NCBI RefSeq assembly: GCF_042453785.1 | Contig: NC_091665.1 | Location: 3,235,501-3,299,500, forward strand | Source: Malus domestica | Lineage: Eukaryota; Streptophyta; Magnoliopsida; Rosales; Rosaceae | Direction: 5' to 3' | DNA length: 64,000 nt | Shown: one piece after another, positions 33,873-46,726 of the stretch | Layout of the letters: each line of letters opens with the position of its first letter | How positions within the stretch are numbered: the first letter of the stretch is position 1 | Translations under genes and position numbers: made by a program | The notes under the pieces: generated by a model | What the model saw: the letters and a program-made list of their open reading frames with translations, nothing else | Told to the model about the DNA's origin: nothing | The model's database searches: none

Positions 33873-35107
33873 GATTTTGAGTTTTTTTTTTTTTTTAACC
33901 TCAATGATATGAGAGAAATTTATTGATAAAGTTACACCTAATCAAGGATGGACAAAAACCTTAGAGCAAGCCCACCCCCTACACAATTGCCTTGAAAATT
34001 GGGCAATTGAATCCCCCAAAACCCCAACAATCCTCACCACCCCAACTCAATTAGTCGGGCCACATGTGTGCCCAAGACCAACGGATTGAACAATCATCCA
34101 AAGATAGCTCGAGTGAGCATCTAAGGCCATGTGACTTTAGGCTGACGTCTAGCCTGACATCATATACATTATATATTTTATTGGTGTCAGGCACGCGTAT
34201 GATGGTGCGTCAGCCGACCAAAACCCAAACGATGGGGTCCGCACTGCATGCACACTCACCCAACAACCATTAGGTTTCTAATGGTTAGCTATCCTACGGT
34301 CCAGATTTTTTCAACAAAAACAATCCTTTTCTATTTAAAAAAAAATCTAAAAAATTATATTTTTACTATTGGGCCAACGTGGACTATATGGATTGTCGGA
34401 TTGTAAAAATCTAAAAATTTATAAAAATACATAAAAGTGCCAAAAAAGATAATATAAACTGTAGCGTGACAAAACGAGATTGTAATTGCAGATAATAACA
34501 TGTAGCATAACAGGATTAATTAAAAGTTCAATTCGAAATTAAGCATAATATTAATTTTTTTTAACATAATTTTGTAATGTCAATTGCAAAAATGCACTCA
34601 GACTTTTACCATTTACTAGGCCAATAATGACCTTTTCCCAATTGATGAGGCAATTATTGCCTTAGTAGGATAAACTTTCTCATGCCCCTCATAAGTTAAC
34701 GAGTACAAAAAAGGAAAAGGGAGAAACCCCTCCTGAAACATAAAGAAAAAGAACACAAAGGGGGAGGACATAGGACCGAAACTCTTCTAAAACAAAACAT
34801 AAATGTCATTGTAAGTGACAGTCTACAAACACTATCCAATATAGATTACCTTGAACGAGAAAAATAAATTCAAGTCAAAAAACAGGATAAAAAACAAGAA
34901 CCCAAACAAACATATTCAATAATAAATCTAGGATCTCATGAATAAAACTAATTGAACAAGAAGAATGGGCATTATAATAAAAATAACTTGAATCTAAATC
35001 AAAGCTGTAGGTCTCTGTACAGGGACTTTAGGATTAAAACTGTTTTGAACCGTATAAAGGGACATTATAAAGGGCCAATGCGAAAACAGAATATAAGAAA
35101 GGTAAAA
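33873..35107. other. Intergenic upstream of the DUF167 gene
   Basis: No gene is recognised. A MITE-like end (TTAGAGCAAGCCCACCCC) appears at about 33961-33978 without a visible partner. 34690-34950 probably contains the promoter of the DUF167 gene. Confidence 0.5.
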
Positions 35108-35500
35108 ATGGCACCGGGCAAGAAAGGCAAGGCCAAGGCGAAGTCGGCGAGCCCTGCGGAGCCAACTCAGTCCGACAACAACAACTTCCCGGCCTGTATT
35201 CGGTCGGTACCTCCTTCGTCGGTGGCCATCACCATCCACGCCAAGCCCGGCTCCAAAATCGCCGCCATCACGGATTTCAGCGACGATGCGTTGGGGGTGC
35301 AAATCGACGCGCCCCCGAAGGACGGGGAGGCGAATGCTGCACTGGTCGAGTACATGAGCTCGGTTTTAGGGGTAAAAAGACGGCAGGTTTCGATCGGGTC
35401 GGGCTCCAAATCAAGAGACAAGGTTGTTATTGTGGAGGACGTGACCCTTCAAAAGGTTTTCGACACTCTCGACAAAGCTGCTGCTTCCAAAAACACCTAA
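35108..35500 (+). CDS. DUF167/UPF0235 (YggU-like) protein
   Basis: A single-exon ORF of 130 residues. The start at 35108 gives the usual short basic N-terminus ([14 protein letters not shown]); an in-frame ATG at 35078 would add ten residues, and the open frame upstream of that lacks an ATG. The DUF167 domain spans about residues 35-125 with the family pattern [26 protein letters not shown] and an [13 protein letters not shown] segment. GC content is clearly higher than in the flanks. The family is widely conserved from bacteria (YggU) to humans (C15orf40), but its biochemical role is not established. The plant counterpart I recall is At1g49170. An AATAAT run follows at about 35667. Confidence 0.9.
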   Translation: MAPGKKGKAKAKSASPAEPTQSDNNNFPACIRSVPPSSVAITIHAKPGSKIAAITDFSDDALGVQIDAPPKDGEANAALVEYMSSVLGVKRRQVSIGSGSKSRDKVVIVEDVTLQKVFDTLDKAAASKNT

Positions 35501-35689
35501 CCTAAGTACGCTAATGACATGTTTACTTGTAAAATCTAGTAGAGTTAAATGTGTGAATGTTGAAGTTTGATATATTCAATGAGGATTTCTGTTCGTGCTT
35601 ATTGGAATTTCACCCTCCTATTTGTTGACAGCATGGAGCCTTATCCCTCTTCTTGTATCTCCAAAATAATACATGCATTACTAGCTAGG

Positions 35690-35780
35690 TTCTAAAAGGC
35701 GCTAGTCGGACAGCGGCAGGGGCCTAACGCCTAATCATCTAGGCGTGCAGGGGCTTGCCGCCATTTTATAGGGTTCTTAC
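35690..35780. repeat. Short relative of the CTAGGCG-rich MITE
   Basis: GGTTCTAAAAGGCGCTAGTCGGACAGCGG... matches the left end of the element at 14492, but the matching right end is absent. It is probably a solo end fragment. Confidence 0.6.
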
Positions 35781-35941
35781 TCCCTGTATTTCCTAGTGTC
35801 AATAGAATTACGAACCATGGATAACCATCGAGTCAATCGAGAGAAGAGGCGTGTTAGAAACTCGAATTCGTTTGTCTATTGCACATTTGCACTACACCAT
35901 CAGCATTTGTTGAGTCAAAATGTAAATTACAGAAAGAACTA

Positions 35942-38900
35942 TCAAATGTCAGAGTACAATCGAACCAAAACTAAGGAATCAAATGGTGTGTTCAATTGCC
36001 ACTGCCGCTGCTTTTTGCTGAGTGGTCTTCCTTTTCCTGCCTTTTCTCTATTAATCCTCACATCTGCTAAACCCCAAACGCAACTTTTTGTTTCCACATC
36101 GAAAGAAACCAGCCTGAAAACACCGTCACTTTCGGACAGAGCACCGGTTTCAGCTGTCTCACAGACATATTTCACATACATCGGTCGTTCTTTGAACCGA
36201 TCCAACTCATGTGGAACCCGAACTACCCTTTCAACGCCTGGAGATGACACCTGAAAGCAAACTTATGTCTTTAGAACCACAAGGTAAAAACACTCACTAT
36301 GAGGGAGTACAAATTTCAGAAGTTTCAGCTTTACAGCTTAATCCATGGTGGTAAAAACATAGGCAGACGAGTTGGCATTATGAACTGAAGCAACCAAGCA
36401 CAAGTCTTAACTTAGGGTTTCGTTCCAAGATTAATAATCTGTAATTGTATGTCTTTGCAACCACTTAACATTGAAAAATCTCAAGCTAAAGAATAGAAAA
36501 CCAAGAAAAGGGTAATACGAAAGTAAAGAGCGAGAAATAGAAGTATACCTCCAAAGATAAATTCTCAGGAACTGATTTAGCAAGCTCTGCCTCATCCAGT
36601 TTTGCTCTATAGGTTCTAGAAAAAGCTTCAATATCTTCCATACTCGGGGAACCAGATCTGTAGTAAATCCATGTGGTTTGAGCTCAAAGGGCATTCATAT
36701 GACAGCTTACACAATTTGTGGAGACAGACTTATTAACAGACACGTTTGGTTTGTCTACTAATAAGAAAATGGAAAAACAAATACAAATGAGAAAAGTTAG
36801 GAACTGAAATTCAACAAATTATGGTACTTTGTCACACCAACATTAGATATTAGATGAACCGGTCTGATTACAGTCTACAAAGATTTCAGTAATCCCTATT
36901 TCTTAATGCATGATAAGCATTCAAGTGTTTTACTGGTAAAAATATAAATCTTACGATTTTCCCAGACTCCAGATGGATTATTAAACTGGTTCCTGGCTGT
37001 TGAAAACTTAAATTGGCGACTACACCTGTTTTGATGTTGCTTTTTGGTAGTCTCATATAATACCTTAAGCTTTTCAGCAGCAGCGGTAAGTTAACATAGT
37101 TGCAGAGACATGTACTTGAGTCGTGGATCGAGTCTTGGTTCTGGTAACTTCTATTGTGCACGTGTAAGGTCCAGTTTGGTTAAGTTTCTGTGGACACCCT
37201 ACACATGAGAGGAAGTGTTATTGTGTGCAGTTAAGTTGTGCTCCATATGCGTTGTTATCTCTTATCCTAAAAGCTTAATCTTTTTAGGTCAATTATTCCC
37301 CCTTTAAATTTGCATACATGAAATCTTTATGCTATGTTTGGATAAGGGACGTTAAAAGTAGCAAGGATTTCAAACTCGATTGTTAAAAATGAACTACAAG
37401 AACAGTACCAAAGAACTACCCAAGCATCCAATAAAACACTACACGCGGTACAAAGACACTAAACAAAGGACTTTGGAAAGACACCTTTCAAAAATCTCTT
37501 AAATGTATTGCTTCTAGTCGTTTTCAAGTCCCTCTATCTAACTTTTGTAGTGCATTCCTAACAAATTTAGCTTAAGTTCCAATGAACTTTAAAGTCCCAC
37601 ATCCAAATGAGAATTTCGGATGAAACCTTTAGCAAAAGATGTGGTTTTTTTCTATAATTAAACCCACAAATCAGACTTTTACCATTTAACTTATGTTGCA
37701 AAGGATCCAGAATTATCCAGTACTATCATCTAAAAGCGATTTTTTAAACCACAAGAAAAACAAATGACATGCTTTGATTAAATTCTTAATCATTTCCAGC
37801 AATATTGAAAATGATTGGAAATTAGATGCGTACAGAAATAGTCAGGACGAGTTGTTATAACAAAGGAAAATGAAGAATTCTGACGACATTTGCAAATCGA
37901 GATCTGTTTACACAAGGTAACACCACTTCCATAACATCAAACATAAATTTTGACATACTCAGCATGTATATCAATCAACTCAGCATGTATATCAATCAAC
38001 TCCTTGATTGCAATCTGAAATTGTCAAGATACGCTCTTACACATGGCAAGCACGGAATATGCATCACATACTAATATCCTATACGTTGTAGGTTAACAAG
38101 TATGTTACTAGTCACATTTAGATTTGGTACGATGCTTACTTATTCGAAAGCTTCTCAATGCGCACTTGAACATTGAAATTTGGCAACGTTTTAAAAGCAT
38201 AAAGTTTCAAGTCGCCATCAAGGGACAGAATAACTTCTTCAGCTATTTCTAGTGCTTTGTCATCCCACCACGTCCCAGCAAGAGAAATTCCACCACCTCC
38301 GCCTCCGTCTCCAGCCTTGATACACAAGCAAAAGGTTGTTAGATACGATCAATCCCTAAGATTACAGTGCACTGCCACTAACTCACACACAACTTACGTA
38401 GTGCTCAGCAGCATCCGCCACAAACTCATCCTCTTCGTAATAATCATCACCCTCATCATCCATTAATGCGTCTATATGATTAAGAACACACTTAAAACAT
38501 TAAACAGTTGTGGCCGAATTTTCGGATAATAAAAATATGAGTAAAAGCATGGTAATTTTTGCCATTGCTTAGATTTTACAGCTACCCATCAAAGCATAAT
38601 CCACCATTATCTCCTTAACTACTTTACAAGCACCAAAACAGCATTACAAAGAAACATTCAAATTCCAGAACCCTAAAGCAATTGACATATTATCCAAAAA
38701 AAATTATAGATAAAAAGAGGAAACAGGTGAATTTACAGAAGTACCATCGTCGTCTTCGTCGTCCAAGATAACGTCGTCATCTTCGTCGTCCTCTGAAACT
38801 TCATCAATAATGGTGGGTTTGAGAAGTGGCTCGGGCTCTGAGTTCGGCTTGCGGGCGCGGAGGGCAGAGGACTTGTTTGGAATAAAGGGAATTGGGCATG

Positions 38901-39006
38901 GCAGGAATTGGAAAGAGAGGTTGAGAGGTGAGAGAGAAGGCCTGGCGAAGGATGTGATTGGCGAGAATGTAACTGCAGAGGCTATGAAATTCAATGTTGA
39001 GTCCAT
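35942..39006 (-). CDS. Chloroplast RimP-like ribosome maturation factor
   Basis: I assembled five exons with GT-AG borders and consistent phases: 39006-38745, 38471-38398, 38315-38140, 36657-36549 and 36250-35942, giving 309 residues. The N-terminus (MDSTLNFIASAVTFSPITSF...) is Ser/Pro-rich, like a plastid transit peptide. An Asp/Glu-rich stretch (about 68-110) follows. The RimP N domain starts near AGTWWDDKALEIAEEV and contains LYAFKTLPNFNVQVRIEKL and SMEDIEAFSRTYRAKLDE; SSPGVERVVRVPHELDRFK is the most diagnostic motif. The C domain ends in VRINREKAGKGRPLSKK. RimP helps 30S subunit maturation in bacteria, so a plastid ribosome role is inferred. The Arabidopsis counterpart I recall, At1g77122 (UPF0090), lies beside GUX3, as here. 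Intron 3 holds a copy of a dispersed repeat, and exon 3 has a pseudo-copy at 27201. Confidence 0.88.
36795..37212. repeat. Dispersed repeat within RimP intron 3
   Basis: Collinear with the last 500 bp of the 2.5-kb duplicated block (about 2475-3010 and 16855-17385), sharing ACATTAGATATTAGA, CTCCAGATGGATTATTA and CACATGAGAG runs at clearly lower identity than the two large copies share with each other. Confidence 0.8.
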
Positions 39007-39959
39007 TGCTTCTCCTTCCGACAGTGAGAAAAGCGGTAACAGAGTTCAGTATTTGAATTGAATTGAATTCCCTTGGGCTGCTCCAGCTTCAGCAGACCGA
39101 CGGCGGAGTTGGAATGCGTCCGATTAAATTAGGATTGGGATATTAAGGGTAATGTTTTCAATCAAGGAAAAATCTAGAAAATTACTCTTTTGTATCATAT
39201 TTGAGTATCATTTGACGTAACAAATAATGTGTATATAACACCTTAATTAATGTACTTATCTTATTAAATATTAGTTGACGTTGCAATGCTAATTTAACCC
39301 GTCAAATCTGATCTCCAAATAATTGACCCTAATAGTTTTATTTTGAGGATCAAATTTTGAGCATATTTTAATTATGGGTAATTGCCGGATAAACTGTCCG
39401 ATTTTAGTTCGGTTATGATTACTGGGGTATTTATTCGAAACTCATATCCGAAACCATCCTGTTTTCATTTTTTTTTCTTTAAAAGGTTTTAGGTTCTAAG
39501 AAAATAAACGGATTATGTTATGGGGATGTGGCACATCATAACCCAATTTGTACTTTGTCATCCCTAATTATACATCACTTGTCACATGAAATGGTAATAA
39601 GGGTCTGACAATCAGCTTCAGGCTAACTATAAAAGCTCTTAATTCATACAAAAGCTTAAATGATATTATGAAGGGTGTTGGCTGTTGGACTTGGATTTAA
39701 CATGTGCACCAATTAATTTGGGCTACAATCGGGTTGAGTTGGGTTTACCAATTGGGTTTGGTTTGGTTGGGTATGGATTCGTGCAGGTTACGACTAAGAA
39801 AAAACCCGCCCACTCGGGTTTAAGCATTGATCACTCAACTTAAGGTGACCCTTTTCATCAGATACATACCAAGAGTTTGAAACTTGAGACGAATAAGAAT
39901 CCATTTGGCTGGAATTTGCAGGTGGTCAGGCAAATACAAACGAGCAATAATGGACTGGA
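39007..39959. other. RimP upstream region and intergenic DNA
   Basis: No gene is recognised. The RimP promoter should lie in the first few hundred bases. The copia element inserted at the right border. Confidence 0.55.
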
Positions 39960-39964
39960 CGTTA

Positions 39965-40409
39965 TGTAAGTCTCATGAGAGCTGCACACTTGTTAATACA
40001 TGTATCTAAGGTTTGAGGTTATAGAGTTCGAGTATGACTTTGTTTGTAAGCTACCAAAAGGTGTGTACGATAAGGAATGTAGCTAAACAATCCTGATAAA
40101 CTATACTACTGTTATATTATCTGATATGGATACTTGGGATTGCATGATAAGGTTGAGTTCAATTAGGACTAACATTATGGGAAGTCTCCTAGTTGAACAC
40201 CATTGCATAAGGTATAAATATAGGGTCCCTGCACTCTCAATTGACACGCAATAAAAGAGCCTCACGCCCCATAGTATTGAGCCATTGCATTCTGAGATTG
40301 ACGAGTTGCAGAAGAAGCCTATCTCGATCGCATTCTAGCCGACATGGTTTCTACAGGTTAGTGGTTATTTGGTTTTAGTGAATCAGTTATGTATTAAACT
40401 AATCTTACA
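39965..40409 (+). repeat. 5' LTR of the young copia element
   Basis: 445 bp. A TATA-like GGTATAAATATAGGG (about 40210-40224) and an AATAAA (about 40249-40254) are placed as expected for U3 and R. Confidence 0.95.
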
Positions 40410-40411
40410 TT

Positions 40412-40423
40412 TGGTATCAGAGC
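40412..40423 (+). other. Primer-binding site, initiator tRNA-Met type
   Basis: TGGTATCAGAGC, the classic copia PBS, two bases after the LTR end. Confidence 0.92.
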
Positions 40424-40825
40424 TTTCACATACCAATTAACCCTAAGATGAAAGCATCAAGAACAATTTTTTTTTTACTGCAGATTATGGACTGATGACA
40501 GGTTATCAGGGAATTCATGTATTAAGCATATATCAGCTAAAGCTGTTTGTGTTCAAATGCATATCTTCAAAAACTTGGACATCAGTAGTTGCACTAGAGT
40601 TTGATATGTAAACACTAATCATCTAAAGATGATCCGTTGTTTATATATCAAATTCTAAGTGGCAGAATGCTTCATTAAAACCATGAATGAGCACCGACAT
40701 GACCACAAAACCACAAAGGTTTATAGTCATGATCAAAGTCAGGTTCGTTCATGGGATATGTTGGCATTGTGATAAAGAAAATTGTTCATAAATTTTAACA
40801 TTCAAAGATGTTGAAACTGTGACAT

Positions 40826-43800
40826 ATGGATATGGGACTAAAGTTTAATTTCCTTGCATATTGCGGTTTTAAAGGTGTCAATCCAAGCTCCATGAATCTC
40901 AATACCATTGAGCCACTGACTGGAATGAATTATAAGAAGTGGAAGCAAGACCTTGAGATTGTTCTTGGGGTGATGGATATGGATTTGGCACTAAGGAGTG
41001 ATGAACCACTGCTGCCCGATGAAGGATGCACAGCAAGTCAAAGGTCTAAGCATGAGAAATGGCAGAAAGCAAACAGAATCTCTCTCATGATTATCAGAAG
41101 GACCATGACTGATGTTGTGCGCGGGGGTTTCCCAGAAACATCCAAAGCCAAGGATCTTATGAAATCCATTGAAGAAAAATACAAGGAGTCTGAGAAGACC
41201 GAGACAGGTAACCTGATGAATTCTCTCACCACTATTAGATATGATGGAGTTGAAAGTGTTCGGGAATATATTCTCAAAGTGGTGGACATTGCTGGAAAAT
41301 TGAAGATGCTTGAGGTACCAATTTCTGAGACCTTTTTGGTTCATGTAGTTATGAATTCTCTACCTGAAAGTTACACTCAGTTAAAAGTCTCATATAATGC
41401 ACTGCAAGCTAAGTGGGACATCAATGAATTGATTTCCATATGTGTGGGTGAGGAAGTCAGAATTAAGAAAGAAAGGGCTGAGAAAGAAAGGGCTGAATCA
41501 GTGAATTATGTCCAAAGCTACAACCAAAACCCCAAGCATGGTAACCATGATATTGTCAGAAAAGATGCTACCAGAAGTGCTTCCTCCTCTAAGAAAGTTT
41601 TTAAACCTAACAAACCAAGTATTTTCAAATGTTTTTTCTGCAAAAAGGCAGGCCACATGAAGAAAAATTGTCCAAAATACAAAGCTTGGCTTGCCAAGCA
41701 AGAAACGAAAAAAGGTAAAAATGTTTTCGTTTGTTTTGAGTCTAATTCAGTTGACATACCTAGTAATGCATGGTGGCTTGACTCTGGCTCTTCTATTCAT
41801 GTTACGAATTCATTGCAGGACTTCACAATAAGGAGAACACCAAATAAAGATGAAGTGAAGGTCTTGGTGGGCAATGGAAGAAGGGTTGAAGTCAAAGCCT
41901 TAGGAACTGTTAGACTTAAGTTAGAATTTGGTTTTCATTTGGATTTGGAAAATGTTGCTTATGTACCTTCCATGAGGAGGAAATTAGTGTCGGTTTCAAA
42001 ACTTGTTTTGCTAGGTTATTATTTTACATTAAATAAAATTGGCTTCAACATCTTTTACAATTCTTCTCACATTGGCACTGGTTCTATATGTGACGGGATG
42101 TTTCAGTTCAAATTAAGAGTTGAAAACGTGATTTTTAATGTTGAAAAGAACCATGAAAAACCACAACAGTCATCCCATCTTTGGCATAAAAGACTCGGAC
42201 ATGTTTCAAAACCGAGAATGGAACTCTTGATCAAAAGTGAAATTTTACCACCCTTGAATTTTAATGATTTCGAACTTTGTATAGAATGCATCAAGGGAAA
42301 AATGACTAATTCAAGAAAAGAAGGATCAACTAGAAGCAAACAACTTTTAGAGATCATTCATACAGATATTTGTGGCCCCTTTCCTACAAAAACAATCGAT
42401 GGAAACAAGTACTTTATAACTTTTATAGATGATTTTTCACGTTTCTGTTGTATATATTTAATCCCTGAGAAGTCAAAAGCTCTTGAAGTCTTTAAAATTT
42501 TTAAAACTGAAACTGAAAACCAATTGGAAAGGAAGATCAAAGTGGTTAGGTCTGATCGAGGAGGTGAGTACTATGGTAAGCAAAGTCAAACTGGCAGGCA
42601 ACCAGGACCATTTGCATTGTATCTTCAAGATCATGGCATTGTAGCACAGTATACCACTCCTGGTACACCTGAGCAGAATGGAGTCTCGGAGAGAAGAAAC
42701 AGAACCCTTATGGACATGGTTAGAAGCATGATGTGCAAGGTGAACTTGCCAAATTTTTTATGGGGAGAAGCAGTCAAGACTGCTAACTACATTATTAACA
42801 GAGTGCCATCCAAAGCAGTTGTGAATACACCTTTTGAATTATGGACAGGTAGGCGGCCTAGCCTTAATCACTTACATATCTGAGGATGCAAGGCTGAAGC
42901 TAAGGTTTACAACCCTAATGGCAAGAAGCTCGATCCCAAGACACTCTCTTGTTATTTCGTGGGATATGCTGAGAGGTCTAAAGGTTTTAGGTTTTATTGT
43001 CCAAGTCATGACATGAAAATTGTTGAGACTGGCAAAGCAATATTTATGGAACTAGGGATGGATGCTGAACATTGTTCGAGGATAGAAGAATTTGTTTTTG
43101 AGGAACAAGGAGATATAGGGGCTGAATATGATCAACAACAAACTGTACTAAAGTCAGTGGTTGAACTTCCAAATCACGTGGACCATGGCATGGGAAATGA
43201 TGATTACTTAATTCAACATGGCAGCAACCATGCACTGGTGAATGGTAATGAAATTGAGGCATTATTAAATGATGAACAACATGAAGAGAATGAGGAAGGG
43301 CACGTGGAAAATGCAGCTGCAAATGGCAGCCATGTGAACCAACAAGAGAACCGACAAGAGCACCGACTGGAGCACCGACTAGAGCAGCATGCAAATGTTC
43401 ATGGAGAGCACGTGGAGATGGTTAAGGTGAATGGCAATGAACACCGACACGATGGTATGGGTATTGGTGAGGTTGCACCGCTTGTGAGGAAATCGAGTAG
43501 GGTAAGAAAATCCACCTTTTGTTCAGATTTTGTATATATGGCAGAATTAGACTTTAATATGTCAGAGTTTAATGATCCTGGGAGTTACAAAGATGCAACC
43601 TCAAACATTCATGCAGATAAGTGGATGGATGCAATGAGGAGTGAGTTGTCCTCGATGGAGGAAAATAAAGTTTGGAGCTTGGTAGAGTTAAAAGAAGGAA
43701 TAAAACCCATAGGTTGTAAATGGGTTTTTAAAACCAAAAGAGACTCAAATGGAAATGTGGAAAGACACAAAGCAAGGCTTGTTGCCAAGGGTTTTACACA

Positions 43801-45157
43801 GAAAGAGGGGATTGACTACAAAGAAACATTTAGTCCAGTGTCTACTAAAGATGCATTCAGAGTCATCATGGCAATGGTAGCACACTATGATTTGTTTTTA
43901 CATCAAATGGATGTAAAAACAGCCTTCTTAAATGGTGAATTAGAGGAGGATATTTATATGGTACAACCTGAGGGCTTCAAAGAAGAAGGGAAGGAAAATA
44001 TGGTATGTAAACTGAATAAATCAATCTACGGTTTAAAACAGGCATCTAGGCAGTGGTATTTGAAGTTTCATCATGTCGTTAAGGAGCATGGGTTTACAGA
44101 AAATCCATCTGATGCTTGTATATATTTGAAAGTCAGTGGGAGCACTTATATCATATTAGTGCTCTATGTGGATGATATTCTTTTAGCAGCAAATTGTTCT
44201 AGCCTATTGGATGAAACTAAGTCTTTCTTGCAGTGCAAGTTTGAAATGAAAGATTTGGGTGAAGCTTCGTATGTCTTGGGAATTGAAATCAAAAGAGATA
44301 GAGAGAGAGGACTTCTGGGACTATCGCAGAAAGGGTACATAGAGAAAGTGTTAAAAAGATTCAATATGGCATCATGTGGAACCACAGAAATGCCAATTTC
44401 GAAGGGTGATAAACTGAGCAAAGAACAAAGTCCAAGAAACGAGATTGAAAGGGAGAACATGAAGGACAAACCATATGCTTCATTAGTGGGAAGTTTGATG
44501 TATGTTCAGGTCTGTACAAGGCCTGACCTTGCATTTACCATTAGTGTTCTAGGGAGATTTCAGTCCAACCCTGGAGAAGCACATTGGAATGCAGGGAAAA
44601 GGGTTATGAGATACCTTCAAAGAACTAAATCTCACATGCTCATTTACAAGAAAACTGAACGTTTGGTTTTGGAAGGTTATAGTGATGCTGACTTTGCAGG
44701 ATGTCCTGATGATTTAAAATCAACTTCGGGTTTTGTCTTCACTATGGCAGGAGGAGCTGTGTCGTGGAAAAGTTCTAAACAAGATATAGTTGCAGCCTCA
44801 ACTATGGTTGCTGAGTACTTGTCATGTTGTGAAACAGTCAATCAGGCAATATGGATGAAAAATTTTATTACAGGATTGAGAGTGGTAGACTCAATTCAAA
44901 GGCCTATTCAGATATTCTGTGATAACAATGCAGCCATCTTTTTCTCTAAGAACAACAAAAGGTCAACTGCAACAAGGAATTTGGAGATTAAATATCTCAT
45001 TGCTCGAGAAAAGGTAATGGCAGGACTTGTTAAGATTGATTACTTGGCAACTGGTTCTATGATTGCAGATCCTTTGAATAAGCCGGTGCCAGCTGCAGTG
45101 TTCAAAGGGCATGTTGCTAAAATGGGTGTGCTAGCAGGTTTTGAAGCTGTGGAATAG
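40826..45157 (+). pseudogene. Copia gag-pol polyprotein with one in-frame stop
   Basis: The ATG at 40826 opens a frame that runs to 45157, interrupted only by TGA at 42881-42883 just after the integrase core; the reading frame is the same on both sides. Domains in order: copia gag (from ITPLTG-like NTIEPLTGMNYKKW), CCHC knuckle (CFFCKKAGHMKKNC), protease (WWLDSGSSIHV), integrase zinc motif (HLWHKRLGHV) and DDE core (FIDDFSRF, RSDRGGEYYG, PEQNGVSERRNR), reverse transcriptase (KARLVAKGFTQKEG, LYVDDILL), and RNase H (GYSDADFAGC, DNNAAIFFSKN). The stop separates gag-PR-IN from RT-RNase H, so this copy should not make RT unless the stop is read through or products are supplied in trans. It may also be a sequencing error. 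Confidence 0.93.
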
Positions 45158-45674
45158 TGGGAGTCGTGTTTGTTCAATTTGTTAAGTTCTAATTTAGCAT
45201 GTTTAGATTTATGCATTGAGAATAAGGTTATATTTATAACTAATAAAGATGTTGCTGTTGGTTGTTCAAAGTTCCCTTAAAGCATACAGCATTAGTTATA
45301 ATGATATGTTTTAATACATGAATATCAATCTGAGTTATTGTTTAAAGATTAACAACCATTGAGGTTTCTTATGAAGCATGAAGAAAGCCTACGTTGGTAG
45401 TCATAAGGAGGACCACATGTCAAATGTGTTTAAATATATATGTACAGTCACATTTACATATTTCCATGTCTTGTTGGAGTTTCATGTATGGTATGGTTTC
45501 ATGAAGTGATTATGGGGATGCTGTTCTGGAGATGAGCATATAATTCCTTATAGTTCTTTATGAATACTCTGCAATGACAGAAACTGGATTTTCAGGTTTA
45601 TGTTCAACTCTAAACTCATGGCCACTTAAGTATAATCTCTCTTCAGTATTACTATGATTAACAAGTGTTGGCTC

Positions 45675-45685
45675 TAGTGGGAGAA
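45675..45685 (+). other. Polypurine tract
   Basis: TAGTGGGAGAA directly before the 3' LTR. Confidence 0.8.
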
Positions 45686-46130
45686 TGTAAGTCTCATGAG
45701 AGCTGCACACTTGTTAATACATGTATCTAAGGTTTGAGGTTATAGAGTTCGAGTATGACTTTGTTTGTAAGCTACCAAAAGGTGTGTACGATAAGGAATG
45801 TAGCTAAACAATCCTGATAAACTATACTACTGTTATATTATCTGATATGGATACTTGGGATTGCATGATAAGGTTGAGTTCAATTAGGACTAACATTATG
45901 GGAAGTCTCCTAGTTGAACACCATTGCATAAGGTATAAATATAGGGTCCCTGCACTCTCAATTGACACGCAATAAAAGAGCCTCACGCCCCATAGTATTG
46001 AGCCATTGCATTCTGAGATTGACGAGTTGCAGAAGAAGCCTATCTCGATCGCATTCTAGCCGACATGGTTTCTACAGGTTAGTGGTTATTTGGTTTTAGT
46101 GAATCAGTTATGTATTAAACTAATCTTACA
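45686..46130 (+). repeat. 3' LTR of the young copia element
   Basis: 445 bp, same length as the 5' LTR and without a difference that I can see. Confidence 0.95.
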
Positions 46131-46135
46131 CGTTA

Positions 46136-46726
46136 CTCGTTTGTATACGCATGCAGGACTGGCAAATTTGGGAGTATCTTGTTTGTCCTTGTTTTGGAGA
46201 GAGAGAAATGAAGGAAGGAAAACCAATGCCTTCTGCTCGAGTCTCGAGCATATATCGATGTTTTACTTCAGATGATGGATAAGAGAATTACAGTGCATCG
46301 ATGATTTTCCAAACTTCTCTTGTTGATGCATCAGCGATTGATGATTTTTACCTTCTTGGTGTCAATTACATCAGAAATACCAAGAAAATGGAACTTTTCT
46401 TGCCTACAAAGGTAAGAATTACGCCAATACTTCTCTGGTACTCAAAATAACAAAATGTGTCTGGAAAGTTGGAACAAGACAGACAGTAGCTACCATCTAA
46501 ATACAACTTTTTCAGATGACTACGGATCATTATATCATGGCTTGCAGCCTAAGAAAGCACTCAAAAGTGAAGAAAAATCAATGCCACCTTGATGAAAATA
46601 GGTATAGGGAAATACGAGTAGAGAATTTTACAAGACAGTTGTTGAGCTATACTAAGTAAGGGGATACAATTTTCTTTCTCCCATTTTTATTGATTTATGT
46701 CATCGAGTAAAAAAGAAGAAAACATG
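46136..46726. other. 3' flank of the first GUX gene
   Basis: No independent gene is recognised. 46500-46620 is similar to 55800-55920 beyond the second GUX gene (CATCATGGCATGCAGCCT and CTATGCAACCTTGATG type words), so the tandem duplication includes 3'-flanking DNA. Confidence 0.6.

Larger units (their letters stand above)
39965..46130 (+). mobile_element. Ty1/copia LTR retrotransposon, very young
   Basis: A 6166-bp element with 5-bp target duplications CGTTA (39960-39964 and 46131-46135). The two 445-bp LTRs (TGTAAG...CTTACA) look identical by eye, which implies a recent insertion. A canonical PBS and a purine tract are present. The gag-pol frame is open end to end apart from one internal stop. 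It sits between the 5' end of RimP and the 3' end of the first GUX gene. Confidence 0.96.

Noticed and set aside
34952-35107. N-terminal extension of the DUF167 protein
   Set aside because: The first codon is TTG, composition changes sharply at 35108, and family members begin near the MAPGKKGK segment.
38737-38745. Alternative RimP exon-1 donor at GTAAAT (exon ending at 38737)
   Set aside because: It gives phase 0 into exon 2, which then meets a stop after two codons. The donor ending exon 1 at 38745 keeps the frame open.
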